A stretch of DNA of 64,000 bases from Pseudomonas anuradhapurensis (GCF_014269225.2 NZ_CP077097.1:4289001-4353000), one strand, 5' to 3'. Numbered from the stretch's first letter, positions 36,483 through 45,635 are shown. Notes: generated by a model not told the origin, from the sequence alone. Program-made: numbers and translations.

Positions 36483-36779
36483 TCACGGCAGCAAGCGGCA
36501 GCCCTCGCGCGGGCCTTGCCAGGCGGCCTGGTGGCGCTGCCCCAGGCCTTCGGCGGTCACCAGCCGCTGCTGGCGGTCTTCCTCCAGCAGGCTCAGCGCC
36601 AGCCATTGTTTCACGTAACCTTGGCAGTACTCCGGCTCGAATCCCATGACGAAGCGGCACGAGCAGTACTCCTTGGCCGAGTACGCCGCAAGGATGTCGG
36701 GGAAGTCAGTCAGGGCCTGGCGCTCGTGCCAGGCCCAGTACGACAGGCCCAGCAATACCAGCAGCACTGCCCGCTTCAT
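36483..36779 (-). CDS. Small membrane-anchored cysteine-containing protein
   Basis: 98 aa. One N-terminal hydrophobic helix (MKRAVLLVLLGLSYWAW) is followed by a soluble part with the pattern YCSCRFVMGFEPEYCQGY (C-x-C, x11, C) and a C-terminal Cys. The cysteines suggest disulfides or metal binding in the periplasm. Its ATG overlaps the stop of the serine hydrolase gene (ATGA). The family is not recognised. Confidence 0.75.
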   Translation of the reverse strand: MKRAVLLVLLGLSYWAWHERQALTDFPDILAAYSAKEYCSCRFVMGFEPEYCQGYVKQWLALSLLEEDRQQRLVTAEGLGQRHQAAWQGPREGCRLLP

Positions 36780-37855
36780 GCGCCCTCCCCGGCCAGCACC
36801 GCCAGCACCCGCCGAAGCAGTTCATCGTGCCGGTAGCTGCCGTCGCGATCGTCGGCATACCGCACGATCACCAGCTTTTGCCTGGGCAGCACGTACAGCG
36901 CCTGGCCCCAGTGACCAAGGGCGGCATAGGTGTCTGCGGGCGCATGCGGCCAGGGCCGTGCCGCCCCGGCCAACGGCTGGTTGAGCCACCAGTGGCCGCC
37001 GGGGTTGGCCTCGCCGGCCATGGTGTCGGCATGGGCAAACGGCGTGCGGTTGAACGCCACCCAGGCCTCTGGCAGCAGTTGCCGCCCTTGCCAGCGCCCG
37101 TCGCGCTGCAGCAACAGGCCGATGCGTGCCAGGTCGCGCGCGGTGAGGTACAGGTAGGAAGAGCCGACATAGGTGCCGGCCCGGTCACGTTCCCATACTG
37201 CGCTGGTGATGCCCAGCGGGGTGAACAGCGCGTGCCAGGGGTAATCCGGGTACCGGTCGGCGCCGAGCATGCCGCGCAGCGCGGCGGCCAGCAGGTTGCT
37301 GTCGCCACTGGAATAGAGAAAGCGCCGGCCTGGTTCGGCTGCCGTGCCCCGCGCCGCCGTGTACGCCGCCATGTCCCCATGGCCGCGGGTATAGAGCATG
37401 GCCACCACCGAAGATTTCAGCGGGGCGTATTCGTAGTCTTCCTGCCAGTCCAGGCCGCTGGCCCAGTGCAGCAGGTCGACCATGCGTACGCCAGGGTGGC
37501 TGCGCATGGGTGGATAAAACCGGCTGACCGGGTCTTGCAGCTGGAAGCGCCCCTGGCCCTGGGCCACGCCCAGTACCGTGGCCAGCACGCTTTTGCTGAT
37601 CGACCAGGTCAGGTGGGCAGTGGTTGCACGGGTGGGTGCCGTGTAGCGCTCGTGAAGGATACGGCCGTCGCGGATGATCAGCAGGGCGTCGGTGCGAATG
37701 CCAGCGCGTTCCGCGGTGGTGCGGGCAGGGAAGGCATAGGCGTCGACAGCCTGCCAGTCGAGGCTGGCGTCATTGATCGGCCAGTCGGGTTGGGGCCAGT
37801 CCTCGGCCCAGGCACACCCCGTAACCAGCGCCAGAATGACGAACAATGCCTTCAT
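36776..37855 (-). CDS. Class C beta-lactamase-like serine hydrolase
   Basis: 359 aa. The N-terminus has a lipoprotein-like signal with VTGC (Cys14). The SxxK catalytic motif is S85-I-S-K88 (HLTWSISKSV) and the YxS-type motif is in FLYSSGDSN. Such proteins act as esterases, D-aminopeptidases or penicillin-binding-like enzymes, and true beta-lactamase activity is not implied. The gene is translationally coupled to the small cysteine protein downstream. Confidence 0.87.
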   Translation of the reverse strand: MKALFVILALVTGCAWAEDWPQPDWPINDASLDWQAVDAYAFPARTTAERAGIRTDALLIIRDGRILHERYTAPTRATTAHLTWSISKSVLATVLGVAQGQGRFQLQDPVSRFYPPMRSHPGVRMVDLLHWASGLDWQEDYEYAPLKSSVVAMLYTRGHGDMAAYTAARGTAAEPGRRFLYSSGDSNLLAAALRGMLGADRYPDYPWHALFTPLGITSAVWERDRAGTYVGSSYLYLTARDLARIGLLLQRDGRWQGRQLLPEAWVAFNRTPFAHADTMAGEANPGGHWWLNQPLAGAARPWPHAPADTYAALGHWGQALYVLPRQKLVIVRYADDRDGSYRHDELLRRVLAVLAGEGA

Positions 37856-37926
37856 CGGGATTGCCTTTTTGCGGGAGCCACTGTGCGGCCCCAGGATTCA
37901 TGCAATCACACAAGCCTAACCGGCAT

Positions 37927-38814
37927 TCATGACAATCCCGCGGCCGCCCACGCCTTGTTCAGCCGCTTCTCCCGCGCCGCAGCCGCCAGTGCCATCACCC
38001 CCTGGTCGCGCTGCCAGATTTCTGCCCAATGCGCCGGCCCAGCTGCCAACGCCGCATCAATTTCCCCCCGTAGCGCCTGGAACTGGGCGAACAACCCACC
38101 CAGCAACAAATGGCAACCGACCGTATCGGCGCACTGCCGGCTGCCCTCGGCACACCCGGCCAGCAGCCCGAGCAACTGCAGGCGCAGGGCCTGCGGCCAG
38201 GCACACGCCTGACCGACGCCATACAGCCAGGCGGTCAGGGCCGTGAGCACATACAAGTCCTCCAGCGAGCGGAACGGTTTTACATAGGCATCCCAGCCAT
38301 CCCCTGCCAGCAGTTCACACGCCGCGTGCTCCAGCACCAGTCGTCCATGGCCCACCTCCGGCATCAGCGGCAGGGTCGGCAGCGCTTCCAGCGTCACCCC
38401 TGGCTCGCCGGGGTAGACCACCGCCAGGTTCAACTGCGGTGGCGCGCCTGTCGCCTCACTGCGTGCCGCCACCAGCAACCACTCCGCCTCCAGGCCGGCA
38501 GTGACGAAATCCTTGCTGCCGGTCAAGCGCAAGCCGTCCAGGCGCGTGCGCATTTCCGTCGGCCGCACGCTACGCCGTTCGCTGGCACACAGGGCACCGA
38601 GGCTGAGCGGAGCACTGGGCCACAGCACGCGCAAGGCGGCCTGGTAGCCGACCAGGAACGCCAGCCCCGGCGTGGCCATCGCCCGGCCGCCAAGTACCGC
38701 CAGTTCGAACGGGGCAACCGGGCCAAGGCGCTCGAGCAGCGCGGCATAGGTTTCGCCAAGGGTGCTCGCCAGCGCTTGGCGAAGCGGGTCATTGAGTCGT
38801 TGCAACCAGGCCAT
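37927..38814 (-). CDS. Short acyl-CoA dehydrogenase-like protein
   Basis: 295 aa from ATG 38814 ([16 protein letters not shown]). The recognisable acyl-CoA dehydrogenase part is the middle domain, with [23 protein letters not shown] and a following beta segment. The all-helical C-terminus is short and lacks the usual arginine and catalytic glutamate signatures that I can recognise. Normal members have about 380-400 aa. It diverges from olsB. It may have lost dehydrogenase activity; its function is unknown. Confidence 0.72.
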   Translation of the reverse strand: MAWLQRLNDPLRQALASTLGETYAALLERLGPVAPFELAVLGGRAMATPGLAFLVGYQAALRVLWPSAPLSLGALCASERRSVRPTEMRTRLDGLRLTGSKDFVTAGLEAEWLLVAARSEATGAPPQLNLAVVYPGEPGVTLEALPTLPLMPEVGHGRLVLEHAACELLAGDGWDAYVKPFRSLEDLYVLTALTAWLYGVGQACAWPQALRLQLLGLLAGCAEGSRQCADTVGCHLLLGGLFAQFQALRGEIDAALAAGPAHWAEIWQRDQGVMALAAAAREKRLNKAWAAAGLS

Positions 38815-38971
38815 GGGAATGACTCCTTGCTGGGGCTTTCGGGTAAGGCCGTGGATGTCACGCAAGCATCACCAAAGCTTCACAGGGGTGACACCGCGTC
38901 TACCTAGGCTGACTTTGCACAACAAAGCCGACCGGCCGCAACCTTTCATGGCTGGCTCATGGAGACTCGTA

Positions 38972-39727
38972 ATGACTCGGATCGCTCACGCTGGCGACAA
39001 CAGCACCGAACGCCGTCTGCAAGCCGAACGCCTGGTTGGCGCCGCGGCCCTGCAAGAGGCCCAGGCCCTGCGCTACAAGGTGTTCAGCGCCGAATTCCAG
39101 GCCCGCCTCAAAGGTGCCGAGTACGGCCTGGACATGGATGACTACGACGTGCACTGCCGGCACATTGGCGTACGTGACCTGAGTACCGGCGAACTGGTTG
39201 CCACCACGCGCCTGCTCGACCACCAGGCCGCCAGCAGCCTGGGCCGCTTCTACAGCGAAGAAGAATTCAGCCTGCATGGCCTGTTGCAGTTGCAGGGCCC
39301 GATCCTGGAGCTGGGGCGCACCTGCGTGGCTCCCGACTACCGCAATGGCGGCACCATCGCCGTACTCTGGAGCGAACTGGCGGAAATCCTCAATGAAGGC
39401 CGCTACAGCTACCTGATGGGCTGCGCCAGCATCCCCATGCAGGATGGCGGAATACAGGCCCATGCGGTGATGCAACGCCTGCGCGACCGCTACCTGTGCA
39501 CCGAGCACCTGCGCGCCGAACCGAAAAACCCGCTGCCCAAGCTGGCCTTGCCGAACAACGTCATTGCCGAAATGCCGCCCCTGCTCAAGGCCTACATGCG
39601 CCTGGGCGCGAAGATTTGCGGCGAGCCGTGCTGGGACGAAGACTTCCAGGTGGCCGACGTGTTCATCCTGCTCAAGCGCGACGAGCTGTGCCCGCGCTAT
39701 GCCCGCCACTTCAAGGCAGCGGTCTGA
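38972..39727 (+). CDS. olsB: L-ornithine N(alpha)-acyltransferase OlsB
   Basis: 251 aa from ATG 38972 with GGAGA 7 nt upstream. The GNAT-like OlsB fold is shown by [11 protein letters not shown] near the N-terminus, [18 protein letters not shown], and [21 protein letters not shown]. It transfers a 3-hydroxyacyl chain from ACP to ornithine to give lyso-ornithine lipid. It overlaps olsA (TGATG). Ornithine lipids replace phospholipids under phosphate limitation; I could not identify a clear Pho box. Confidence 0.92.
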   Translation: MTRIAHAGDNSTERRLQAERLVGAAALQEAQALRYKVFSAEFQARLKGAEYGLDMDDYDVHCRHIGVRDLSTGELVATTRLLDHQAASSLGRFYSEEEFSLHGLLQLQGPILELGRTCVAPDYRNGGTIAVLWSELAEILNEGRYSYLMGCASIPMQDGGIQAHAVMQRLRDRYLCTEHLRAEPKNPLPKLALPNNVIAEMPPLLKAYMRLGAKICGEPCWDEDFQVADVFILLKRDELCPRYARHFKAAV

Positions 39728-40515
39728 TGCCGAAGCTGCGGGTAATGGCCCGCCTGACACGACTGCTGCTGGTACTGCTGCTGGGCATGCTGCTGGCCAG
39801 TGCGATCACCCTGGGCGAACGCCTGGGCTTCAAGCCATCGATAGCGCGCCGCCAGCGCTGGACCTGCCTGTTCATGAAACGCCTGGTCGCGGCGCTGCCG
39901 TTCGACGTGCGGGTGATCGGCGAGCTGCCGCAGCGGCCAATGCTGTGGGTCAGCAACCACGTGTCCTGGACTGACATTCCCTTGCTCGGCATGCTGCTGC
40001 CGCTGTCGTTCCTGTCCAAGGCCGAAGTGCGCCACTGGCCGGTGGCCGGCTGGCTGGCGGAAAAGGCCGGTACACTGTTCATCCGCCGAGGTGGTGGCGA
40101 CAGCCAGCGCCTGCGCGAACAGATCGCCGGGCAACTGGCCCTGGCCCGTCCGCTGCTGATCTTCCCCGAAGGCACCACCACCAGCGGGCGTACCCTGCGC
40201 ACCTTCCATGGCCGCCTGCTGGCAGGTGCCATCGACCGTGGTGTGGCAGTACAACCGGTGGCCATCCAGTACTTGCGCAATGGCCAGATCGACCCGCTTG
40301 CGCCCTTCATCGGTGAGGATGACCTGGTGTCGCATCTGCTGCGCCTGTTCGCCCTGCCACGAAGTGAAGTGTGCATCCACCTGTTGCAGCCGATCGGCAG
40401 CGTAGGCAAGGAGCGGGCGGTGCTGGCGTTGCAGGCGCAACAGTCCATTCAGCTGGCGTTGTTCGGGGCTGCAGAAGTTGAAGTGGTGACTGGGCGGCAG
40501 GCGCGGGCCGCCTGA
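39727..40515 (+). CDS. olsA: Lyso-ornithine lipid O-acyltransferase OlsA (PlsC family)
   Basis: 262 aa. An N-terminal transmembrane helix (residues 10-28) anchors it. The acyltransferase motifs are Hx4D as His78...Asp83 (SNHVSWTD) and FPEGTTTSG. It adds the second acyl chain to lyso-ornithine lipid. The start overlaps the olsB stop by one base (TGATG), making an olsBA operon. Confidence 0.92.
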   Translation: MPKLRVMARLTRLLLVLLLGMLLASAITLGERLGFKPSIARRQRWTCLFMKRLVAALPFDVRVIGELPQRPMLWVSNHVSWTDIPLLGMLLPLSFLSKAEVRHWPVAGWLAEKAGTLFIRRGGGDSQRLREQIAGQLALARPLLIFPEGTTTSGRTLRTFHGRLLAGAIDRGVAVQPVAIQYLRNGQIDPLAPFIGEDDLVSHLLRLFALPRSEVCIHLLQPIGSVGKERAVLALQAQQSIQLALFGAAEVEVVTGRQARAA

Positions 40516-40537
40516 GCTCCTGCTTTTCAGGACTGGC

Positions 40538-41122
40538 CTAATTGCCTGCTGTCCGCCCCGCCGCCGCGAACGCCTGCAACTGTGGATAGAACTCGCGGAA
40601 GTCCGCCATCAGCGGCTCATACAGCCGCTCCAGCTCATCCATCACCCCGACCATCCCCTGTGGCCGCGACAGCCTTCGGGCAATGCCGTTGAACACCTGT
40701 TCCAGCGTGGCGAAATCACCGTATGCGCCCAGCCAGTCATCGGCCGCCATGAACGGCGCGATGCGCGCCAGGCGCCCGGGAAGCTCAGGCTCCGCCAGCA
40801 GCACCCGATAGAATTCCCCAGTGAACTGCTCCAGCGGCTGCTCGGCATAATCCTGCCAATGCCGTGCCAGGCAATGATCGAAGAACACATCCACAACGAT
40901 GCCGGCAAAGCGCCGCCGCTCGCGTGGAAAGCGTGCCAGTGCCGCCAGCACCAACGGATGCTGGTCGGTGTAGCTGTCGATACGCCGATGCAAGCGGATG
41001 GCTGCCTCCAGCGCTGGCGGAAAGCGCCCTTCCAACGAGCCTTTGACGAAATCGCCATACAGGCTGCCGAGCAGTTGCTGCGGCGCCGGGCCGCCCAGGT
41101 GCAGGTGTGCGAGGTAGTTCAT
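40538..41122 (-). CDS. acpH: Acyl-carrier-protein phosphodiesterase AcpH
   Basis: 194 aa of the HD-like AcpH/YajB family: MNYLAHLHLGGP at the start, SLYGDFVKG (metal-binding Asp), LHRRIDSYTDQHP and FAGIVVDVFFDHCLARHW. It removes the 4'-phosphopantetheine arm from holo-ACP. It converges on olsA and is divergent from the ArsR gene, sharing the palindromic upstream region. Confidence 0.9.
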   Translation of the reverse strand: MNYLAHLHLGGPAPQQLLGSLYGDFVKGSLEGRFPPALEAAIRLHRRIDSYTDQHPLVLAALARFPRERRRFAGIVVDVFFDHCLARHWQDYAEQPLEQFTGEFYRVLLAEPELPGRLARIAPFMAADDWLGAYGDFATLEQVFNGIARRLSRPQGMVGVMDELERLYEPLMADFREFYPQLQAFAAAGRTAGN

Positions 41123-41145
41123 GGGCGCAGTCTAGCACCGTCTGC

Positions 41146-41173
41146 CGCTATATCGTTATAACGCGATATAGCG
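41146..41173. promoter_or_regulatory. Palindromic operator upstream of the ArsR-xenB operon
   Basis: Perfect 10-bp arms CGCTATATCG (41146-41155) and CGATATAGCG (41164-41173) are separated by TTATAACG. It is an ArsR-type operator candidate lying between acpH and the arsR-like gene, so it may affect both. Confidence 0.65.
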
Positions 41174-41238
41174 ATTCGCGCCCGGCTCAGAACCTCTTGG
41201 TATTTGTATATCGGTATTTCACGATTTACATTTCGTCC

Positions 41239-41250
41239 TATCGCGATATA
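41239..41250. promoter_or_regulatory. Second palindrome next to the ArsR gene start
   Basis: TATCGCGATA (41239-41248) is a perfect palindrome that shares the TATCG/CGATA core of the upstream operator. It lies 24 bp before the ATG of the regulator and fits autorepression. Confidence 0.5.
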
Positions 41251-41272
41251 CCGCTACCACGAGCCTCCACCC

Positions 41273-41575
41273 ATGCCTCTCGATCTCGACGAAATCATAA
41301 AAGCGCTGGCCCACCCGGTCAGGCGAGAAATCCTCGGTTGGCTGAAAGACCCGGCAACGCAGTTCCCGGACCAGTACCACAGCACCGAGAACGGGGTCTG
41401 CGCCGGGCAGATCGACCAACGCTGCGGCCTGTCGCAATCGACCGTCTCCGCCCACCTGGCCACGCTGCAACGCGCCGGGTTGGTCAGTAGCCAGAAGATC
41501 GGCCAGTGGCACTTCTTCAAACGCAACGAAACCACCATCCAGGCGTTTCTCGAACAATTGCGCCAAGCACTCTGA
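41273..41575 (+). CDS. ArsR-family transcriptional regulator
   Basis: 100 aa from ATG 41273. It is a winged helix-turn-helix with ALAHPVRREILGWL and recognition helix CGLSQSTVSAHLATLQRAGLV. There are only one or two cysteines (in GVCAGQIDQRCGL), and they could sense electrophiles or oxidants. The start is 17 codons before the HTH, as in small ArsR proteins. It precedes xenB by 17 bp in the same operon and is flanked by matching palindromes, so it probably represses both itself and xenB. Confidence 0.87.
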   Translation: MPLDLDEIIKALAHPVRREILGWLKDPATQFPDQYHSTENGVCAGQIDQRCGLSQSTVSAHLATLQRAGLVSSQKIGQWHFFKRNETTIQAFLEQLRQAL

Positions 41576-41592
41576 ACAGGCAGGTAACCGTC

Positions 41593-42642
41593 ATGACCAC
41601 GCTTTTCGATCCGATCACCCTGGGCGACCTGCAGTTGCCCAACCGCATCATCATGGCCCCGCTCACCCGCTGCCGTGCCGATGAAGGCCGCGTGCCCAAT
41701 GCACTGATGGCCGAATACTACGTACAGCGCGCCAGTGCCGGACTGATCCTCAGCGAGGCGACCTCGGTCAGCCCCATGGGCGTCGGCTACCCGGATACCC
41801 CCGGCATCTGGAACGACGAGCAGGTCCGTGGCTGGAACAATGTGACCAAGGCCGTGCATGCTGCGGGCGGGCGCATCTTCCTGCAACTGTGGCACGTTGG
41901 CCGCATCTCCCACCCCAGCTATCTGAATGGCGAACTGCCGGTAGCCCCCAGCGCAATCCAGCCCAAGGGCCATGTAAGCCTGGTACGCCCGTTGAGTGAC
42001 TACCCCACCCCACGCGCGCTGGAAACCGAAGAAATCGCCGATATCGTCGAGGCCTACCGCAGCGGCGCCGAGAATGCCAAGGCCGCCGGCTTCGATGGTG
42101 TGGAGATCCATGGCGCCAACGGTTACCTGCTCGACCAGTTCCTGCAAAGCAGCACCAACCAGCGCACCGACCGCTACGGCGGCTCGCTGGAAAACCGTGC
42201 GCGGCTGCTGCTGGAGGTAACCGATGCGGCCATCGAGGTGTGGGGGGCGAGCCGTGTTGGCGTGCACCTGGCGCCACGTGCCGATGCCCATGACATGGGC
42301 GATGCCGACCGCGCCGAAACCTTTACCTACGTGGCCCGGGAGCTGGGCAAGCGAGGCATTGCCTTTATCTGCTCACGGGAACGGGAAGCCGATGACAGCA
42401 TCGGCCCGTTGATCAAGCAAGCGTTCGGCGGCCCGTACATCGTCAACGAGCGGTTCGACAAGGCCAGTGCCAATGCGGCCCTGGCCAGTGGCAAGGCGGA
42501 TGCGGTGGCGTTTGGCGTACCGTTCATCGCCAACCCCGACCTGCCGGCGCGGCTGGCGGCGGATGCACCGCTGAACGAGGCGCGGCCGGAGACCTTCTAT
42601 GGCAAGGGGCCGGTGGGATACATCGACTATCCACGGTTGTGA
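41593..42642 (+). CDS. xenB: Old Yellow Enzyme-family FMN oxidoreductase XenB
   Basis: 349 aa, the exact length I recall for Pseudomonas XenB. It has a TIM barrel with FMN-binding MAPLTRCRAD, LQLWHVGRIS, and the substrate pair His173/Asn176 with Tyr178 in EIHGANGYLLDQFLQ, then RYGGSLENRARLLLEV. It reduces activated alkenes, nitrate esters and nitroaromatics with NADPH. Pairing with an ArsR regulator suggests induction by electrophiles. Confidence 0.92.
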   Translation: MTTLFDPITLGDLQLPNRIIMAPLTRCRADEGRVPNALMAEYYVQRASAGLILSEATSVSPMGVGYPDTPGIWNDEQVRGWNNVTKAVHAAGGRIFLQLWHVGRISHPSYLNGELPVAPSAIQPKGHVSLVRPLSDYPTPRALETEEIADIVEAYRSGAENAKAAGFDGVEIHGANGYLLDQFLQSSTNQRTDRYGGSLENRARLLLEVTDAAIEVWGASRVGVHLAPRADAHDMGDADRAETFTYVARELGKRGIAFICSREREADDSIGPLIKQAFGGPYIVNERFDKASANAALASGKADAVAFGVPFIANPDLPARLAADAPLNEARPETFYGKGPVGYIDYPRL

Positions 42643-42649
42643 TTGAGGG

Positions 42650-42740
42650 CTATTCGTGGGCACGCCCACTCCCACAGGTACGGCGACAAGCTTGAAGATT
42701 GTGCTGATCCTGTGGGAGCGGGCGAGCCCGCGAAGAAGAC
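42650..42740. repeat. REPIN downstream of xenB
   Basis: Left arm 42650-42679 (TATTCGTGGGCACGCCCACT...) and right arm 42709-42740 (CCTGTGGGAGCGGGCGAGCC...GCGAAGAAGAC). It is located between convergent xenB and the coiled-coil gene. Confidence 0.8.
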
Positions 42741-42743
42741 TTT

Positions 42744-43613
42744 TCAGGGCCGGGCGTTGATCTGCTGCTGCAGGTTCTGCACCTGGCTCTGCAAGGTATT
42801 CAGGTTGCGGGTCGTCTGCGCCCGGAAGGCATCGAACTCCTGCACCGACGCCCCAGTGGAGGCCGCCGCAGCCGGGCGATTGTCGATCTGGCTCTTGAGC
42901 ACCAGGATGTCCTGCTCCAGGTCCTGGATAGCCGCACTCGGGTTACCTTGCTTCTTCAGCGCCGCCACCTCGCTGCTCAGGCTCTTGAGCTGGCCATCAA
43001 GCTTGCCGCCGTCGGCCTGCGCGGCCTTCAGCGCCGCAACCTGTTCGTTCAGGCCCTTGAGCTGGGCATCCAGCTTGCCACCATCGACCTGGCCCGAACG
43101 CAATGCGGCCAGCTCGCCGTTCACCTGCTTCAATTGCGCCTGCAGCTGGCCTTGCAACTCGGTCACCGCCTTTTGCTGTTCACGGGTATCCGCCAGTACC
43201 TGCTCCAGGCGCTTGCCCAGGTCACCGGTCTGCCCGGCCATGCCCTGCTGCAACTGACGCAGCTGCAGCTTCAGCGCCTCGCTATTGGTCATGGCTCCCG
43301 ACTCGCTGGCCGCCACCTTGCCGCTGATGGCCTGCAGGCGCCCGGCCGCTTCTTCGCTGATGCGGGCAAAGCTCTCCTGGGTCGCCACCAGCTGCTGCTC
43401 CATCAGGGAAATCTGCTGGAAGCTCCACCAGCCGAGGCCCGCCAAGGCGATGAACGAGGCCCCGAGCAATGCCCACAGCGGCGCCGTACTGGCTCCGCGG
43501 GCAGCTTTCTGACGGCTGCGCACCACGTGCGCCGGCATCAGTTCGTCATCGTCATGGGTGCCGGCGCGCAAGCTAGGCACGTCATCGTAGTCATCGTGAG
43601 CATGGTTACGCAT
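42744..43613 (-). CDS. Single-pass membrane protein with long coiled coil
   Basis: 289 aa from ATG 43613. A cytoplasmic acidic N-terminus (MRNHAHDDYDDVPSLRAG...) is followed by one transmembrane helix at about residues 45-68 (APLWALLGASFIALAGLGWW) and about 200 residues of predicted coiled coil. The coiled coil contains repeated blocks: ELAALRSGQVDGGKLDAQLKGLNEQ is followed by VAALKAAQADGGKLDGQLKSL. The repeat (KLDxQLK with VAALK) suggests duplication of a module of about 24 residues. No enzyme domain is seen; a structural or division-related role is possible but unproven. Confidence 0.8.
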   Translation of the reverse strand: MRNHAHDDYDDVPSLRAGTHDDDELMPAHVVRSRQKAARGASTAPLWALLGASFIALAGLGWWSFQQISLMEQQLVATQESFARISEEAAGRLQAISGKVAASESGAMTNSEALKLQLRQLQQGMAGQTGDLGKRLEQVLADTREQQKAVTELQGQLQAQLKQVNGELAALRSGQVDGGKLDAQLKGLNEQVAALKAAQADGGKLDGQLKSLSSEVAALKKQGNPSAAIQDLEQDILVLKSQIDNRPAAAASTGASVQEFDAFRAQTTRNLNTLQSQVQNLQQQINARP

Positions 43614-43699
43614 GGATACATTCAACCGCGGTAGTCGCAAGAGGCACGAGTATAAACCGCCTGCGCGGCGCGTTGATCATCGTCATCGGCCCAGCGGCT

Positions 43700-44695
43700 T
43701 CATCGCCCTGGCGGCTGGTGCTGCCACCAGGCACAGAATTCGTCCAGCGCCGTCCACAGGCTGACCTTGGGCTGGAAGTCCAGGTACTGCCGGGCGCGGC
43801 TGATATCCAGGGTGAAATCGCAGCTCATCACCTGCATCCCCAGGCGCGACAGGGTCGGTTGCGGGCGCCCCGGCCAGAGCAGGCAGGCCGCCTCGTTCAG
43901 AGCGGCCAGGCTGTAGGCCAAGCCGTAGGACCGGTAGCGAGTGACCTGTGGCAATTGCATCTTGCGCATCACATAGTTGACCACGTCCCACAGCGGCAAT
44001 GGCTGGCCGTTGCTGATGTTGTAGGCCTGGCCCAGCGCCCGGTGGTCAGCGAACAGGGCGCTGAGCAGCGCCTCGTTGAGGTTGTGCACGCTGGTGAAGT
44101 CCACTTTGTTCAGGCCGTTGCCGATGATCGCCAGGCGGCCCTTGCGCTGCATCTGCAGCAACCGCGGGAAGATACTGGCGTCGCCAGCCCCGGTGACGAA
44201 ACGAGGACGCAATGCCAACACCTCGAGGCCGAACTCCTGGGCGCCGAACACTTTCTGCTCGGCCAGGTACTTGGTCTGCCCGTAATGGTCGTGGAAGCGA
44301 CGCGGCACCTGGTCTTCACGGATATCCAGGCACGAGCGGCCAGTGAAATAGATAGATGGCGACGACAAGTGCACCAGGCGTCGCACATGTTCCTTCAAGC
44401 AGCCCTCGACGACGTTCTCGGTGACCACCACGTTGCCTTGATAGAAGTCCTGGTAGCGCCCCCAGCTGCCCACCGCGCCGGCACAGTGCACCACGGCCTC
44501 GACGCCCTGGCACAGGCGGCGGGCCAACTCGGCATCGCCGAGGTCGCCGGGAATGAACTGGGCGCCGCGCTTGACCAGGTGCTCGACCCCCTCTGCGCGG
44601 CGGCCGCTGACCCGCACGTCCAGGCCCTGCTCAAGGGCAAAGCGCGCAAAGCGCCCGCCAATGAAGCCGCTCGCGCCGGTGACCAGAATTCGCAT
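43700..44695 (-). CDS. NAD(P)-dependent epimerase / 3-beta-HSD-like oxidoreductase
   Basis: 331 aa from ATG 44695. It is an extended SDR with Rossmann motif TGASGFIGG (residues 6-14) and catalytic YxxxK in HDHYGQTKYLAE, with the Ser in VHLSSPSIYF. The closest family type is the 3-beta-hydroxysteroid dehydrogenase/epimerase group. It acts on an unknown, probably isoprenoid or sugar-nucleotide, substrate. It is downstream of the argP-like gene on the same strand with a 49-bp gap. Confidence 0.85.
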   Translation of the reverse strand: MRILVTGASGFIGGRFARFALEQGLDVRVSGRRAEGVEHLVKRGAQFIPGDLGDAELARRLCQGVEAVVHCAGAVGSWGRYQDFYQGNVVVTENVVEGCLKEHVRRLVHLSSPSIYFTGRSCLDIREDQVPRRFHDHYGQTKYLAEQKVFGAQEFGLEVLALRPRFVTGAGDASIFPRLLQMQRKGRLAIIGNGLNKVDFTSVHNLNEALLSALFADHRALGQAYNISNGQPLPLWDVVNYVMRKMQLPQVTRYRSYGLAYSLAALNEAACLLWPGRPQPTLSRLGMQVMSCDFTLDISRARQYLDFQPKVSLWTALDEFCAWWQHQPPGR

Positions 44696-44744
44696 GTAAC
44701 ACTCCGTCTTGCCAGATTTCAGATGCAACTGACGCCAGCCGTGC

Positions 44745-45635
44745 CTACAAGGGCACCAGCCAGTGCCTTGCGCAGTGGCGCAGGTGTTCGGTCAGTTGCG
44801 TCAGCAGTTGCCCGCCGTTGCGCCAATGATGCCAGTACAACGGCACATCGATGGGCGTATCGCGACAGATTTCCACCAACCGGCCGCTGGCCAGTTGTTC
44901 ACGGGCCTGCAGTTCGGGCACCAGGCCCCAACCCAGGCCGGCTTCGGTCATGCGCAGGAAGCCTTCCGAGGACGGGCACAGGTGGTGCAGGAAACCGTCC
45001 TCGATACCCAGCGAGGCCAGGTAGCGATGCTGCAGGAAGTCGTCCGGGCCATAGACGATCGCCGGGGTACGGGCCAGCCGGCTGGCAGCAAAACCCTGCG
45101 GGAAATGCTGCGCCATGAACCCGGGGCTGGCCAGCGCCCGATAACGCATGGCCCCCAGCGGCAGGCTACGCGCGCCGGCCACCGGCCGCTCGCTACTGCA
45201 CAGGCAGGCCGCCACCTCACCAGCGCGCATGCGTTTGAGGCCGACTTCCTGGTCCTCCACGACGAGCTCGGTCAGCAGCTTGTGCTGCGCACAAAAGTTG
45301 CCCACCGCTGCGGCCCACCAGGTGGCCAGGCTGTCGGCGTTGAGGGCGATGCGCAGGCGCTCCGGCATGCCCTCCTCGTCCAGCGCCGGCACCTGGCGTT
45401 GCAGGTCGCGCTCGAGCAGGCGCACCTGTTGCACATGGTTGAGCAACTGGCGGCCGACCTCGGTCGGGCTCGGCGGCGTGGCCCGCACCAGCACCGGTTG
45501 CCCGACCCGTGCCTCGAGCAGCTTGATGCGCTGCGATATGGCCGACTGCGACAAGCCCAGCACCTGCGCTGCGCGCTCGAAACCACCCTGTTCGATCACC
45601 GCCGCGAGGGCGGCCAGCAGTTTGTAGTCGAACAT
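44745..45635 (-). CDS. argP: LysR-family regulator ArgP/LysG-like
   Basis: 296 aa from ATG 45635 (MFDYKLLAALAAVIEQGGF). The N-terminal winged helix has RAAQVLGLSQSAISQRIKLLEARVG, which is close to ArgP/IciA/LysG. A LysR substrate domain follows. It is divergent from the LysE/ArgO exporter gene with 100 bp between. In E. coli and Corynebacterium this arrangement serves lysine- or arginine-dependent activation of the exporter. Confidence 0.9.
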   Translation of the reverse strand: MFDYKLLAALAAVIEQGGFERAAQVLGLSQSAISQRIKLLEARVGQPVLVRATPPSPTEVGRQLLNHVQQVRLLERDLQRQVPALDEEGMPERLRIALNADSLATWWAAAVGNFCAQHKLLTELVVEDQEVGLKRMRAGEVAACLCSSERPVAGARSLPLGAMRYRALASPGFMAQHFPQGFAASRLARTPAIVYGPDDFLQHRYLASLGIEDGFLHHLCPSSEGFLRMTEAGLGWGLVPELQAREQLASGRLVEICRDTPIDVPLYWHHWRNGGQLLTQLTEHLRHCARHWLVPL

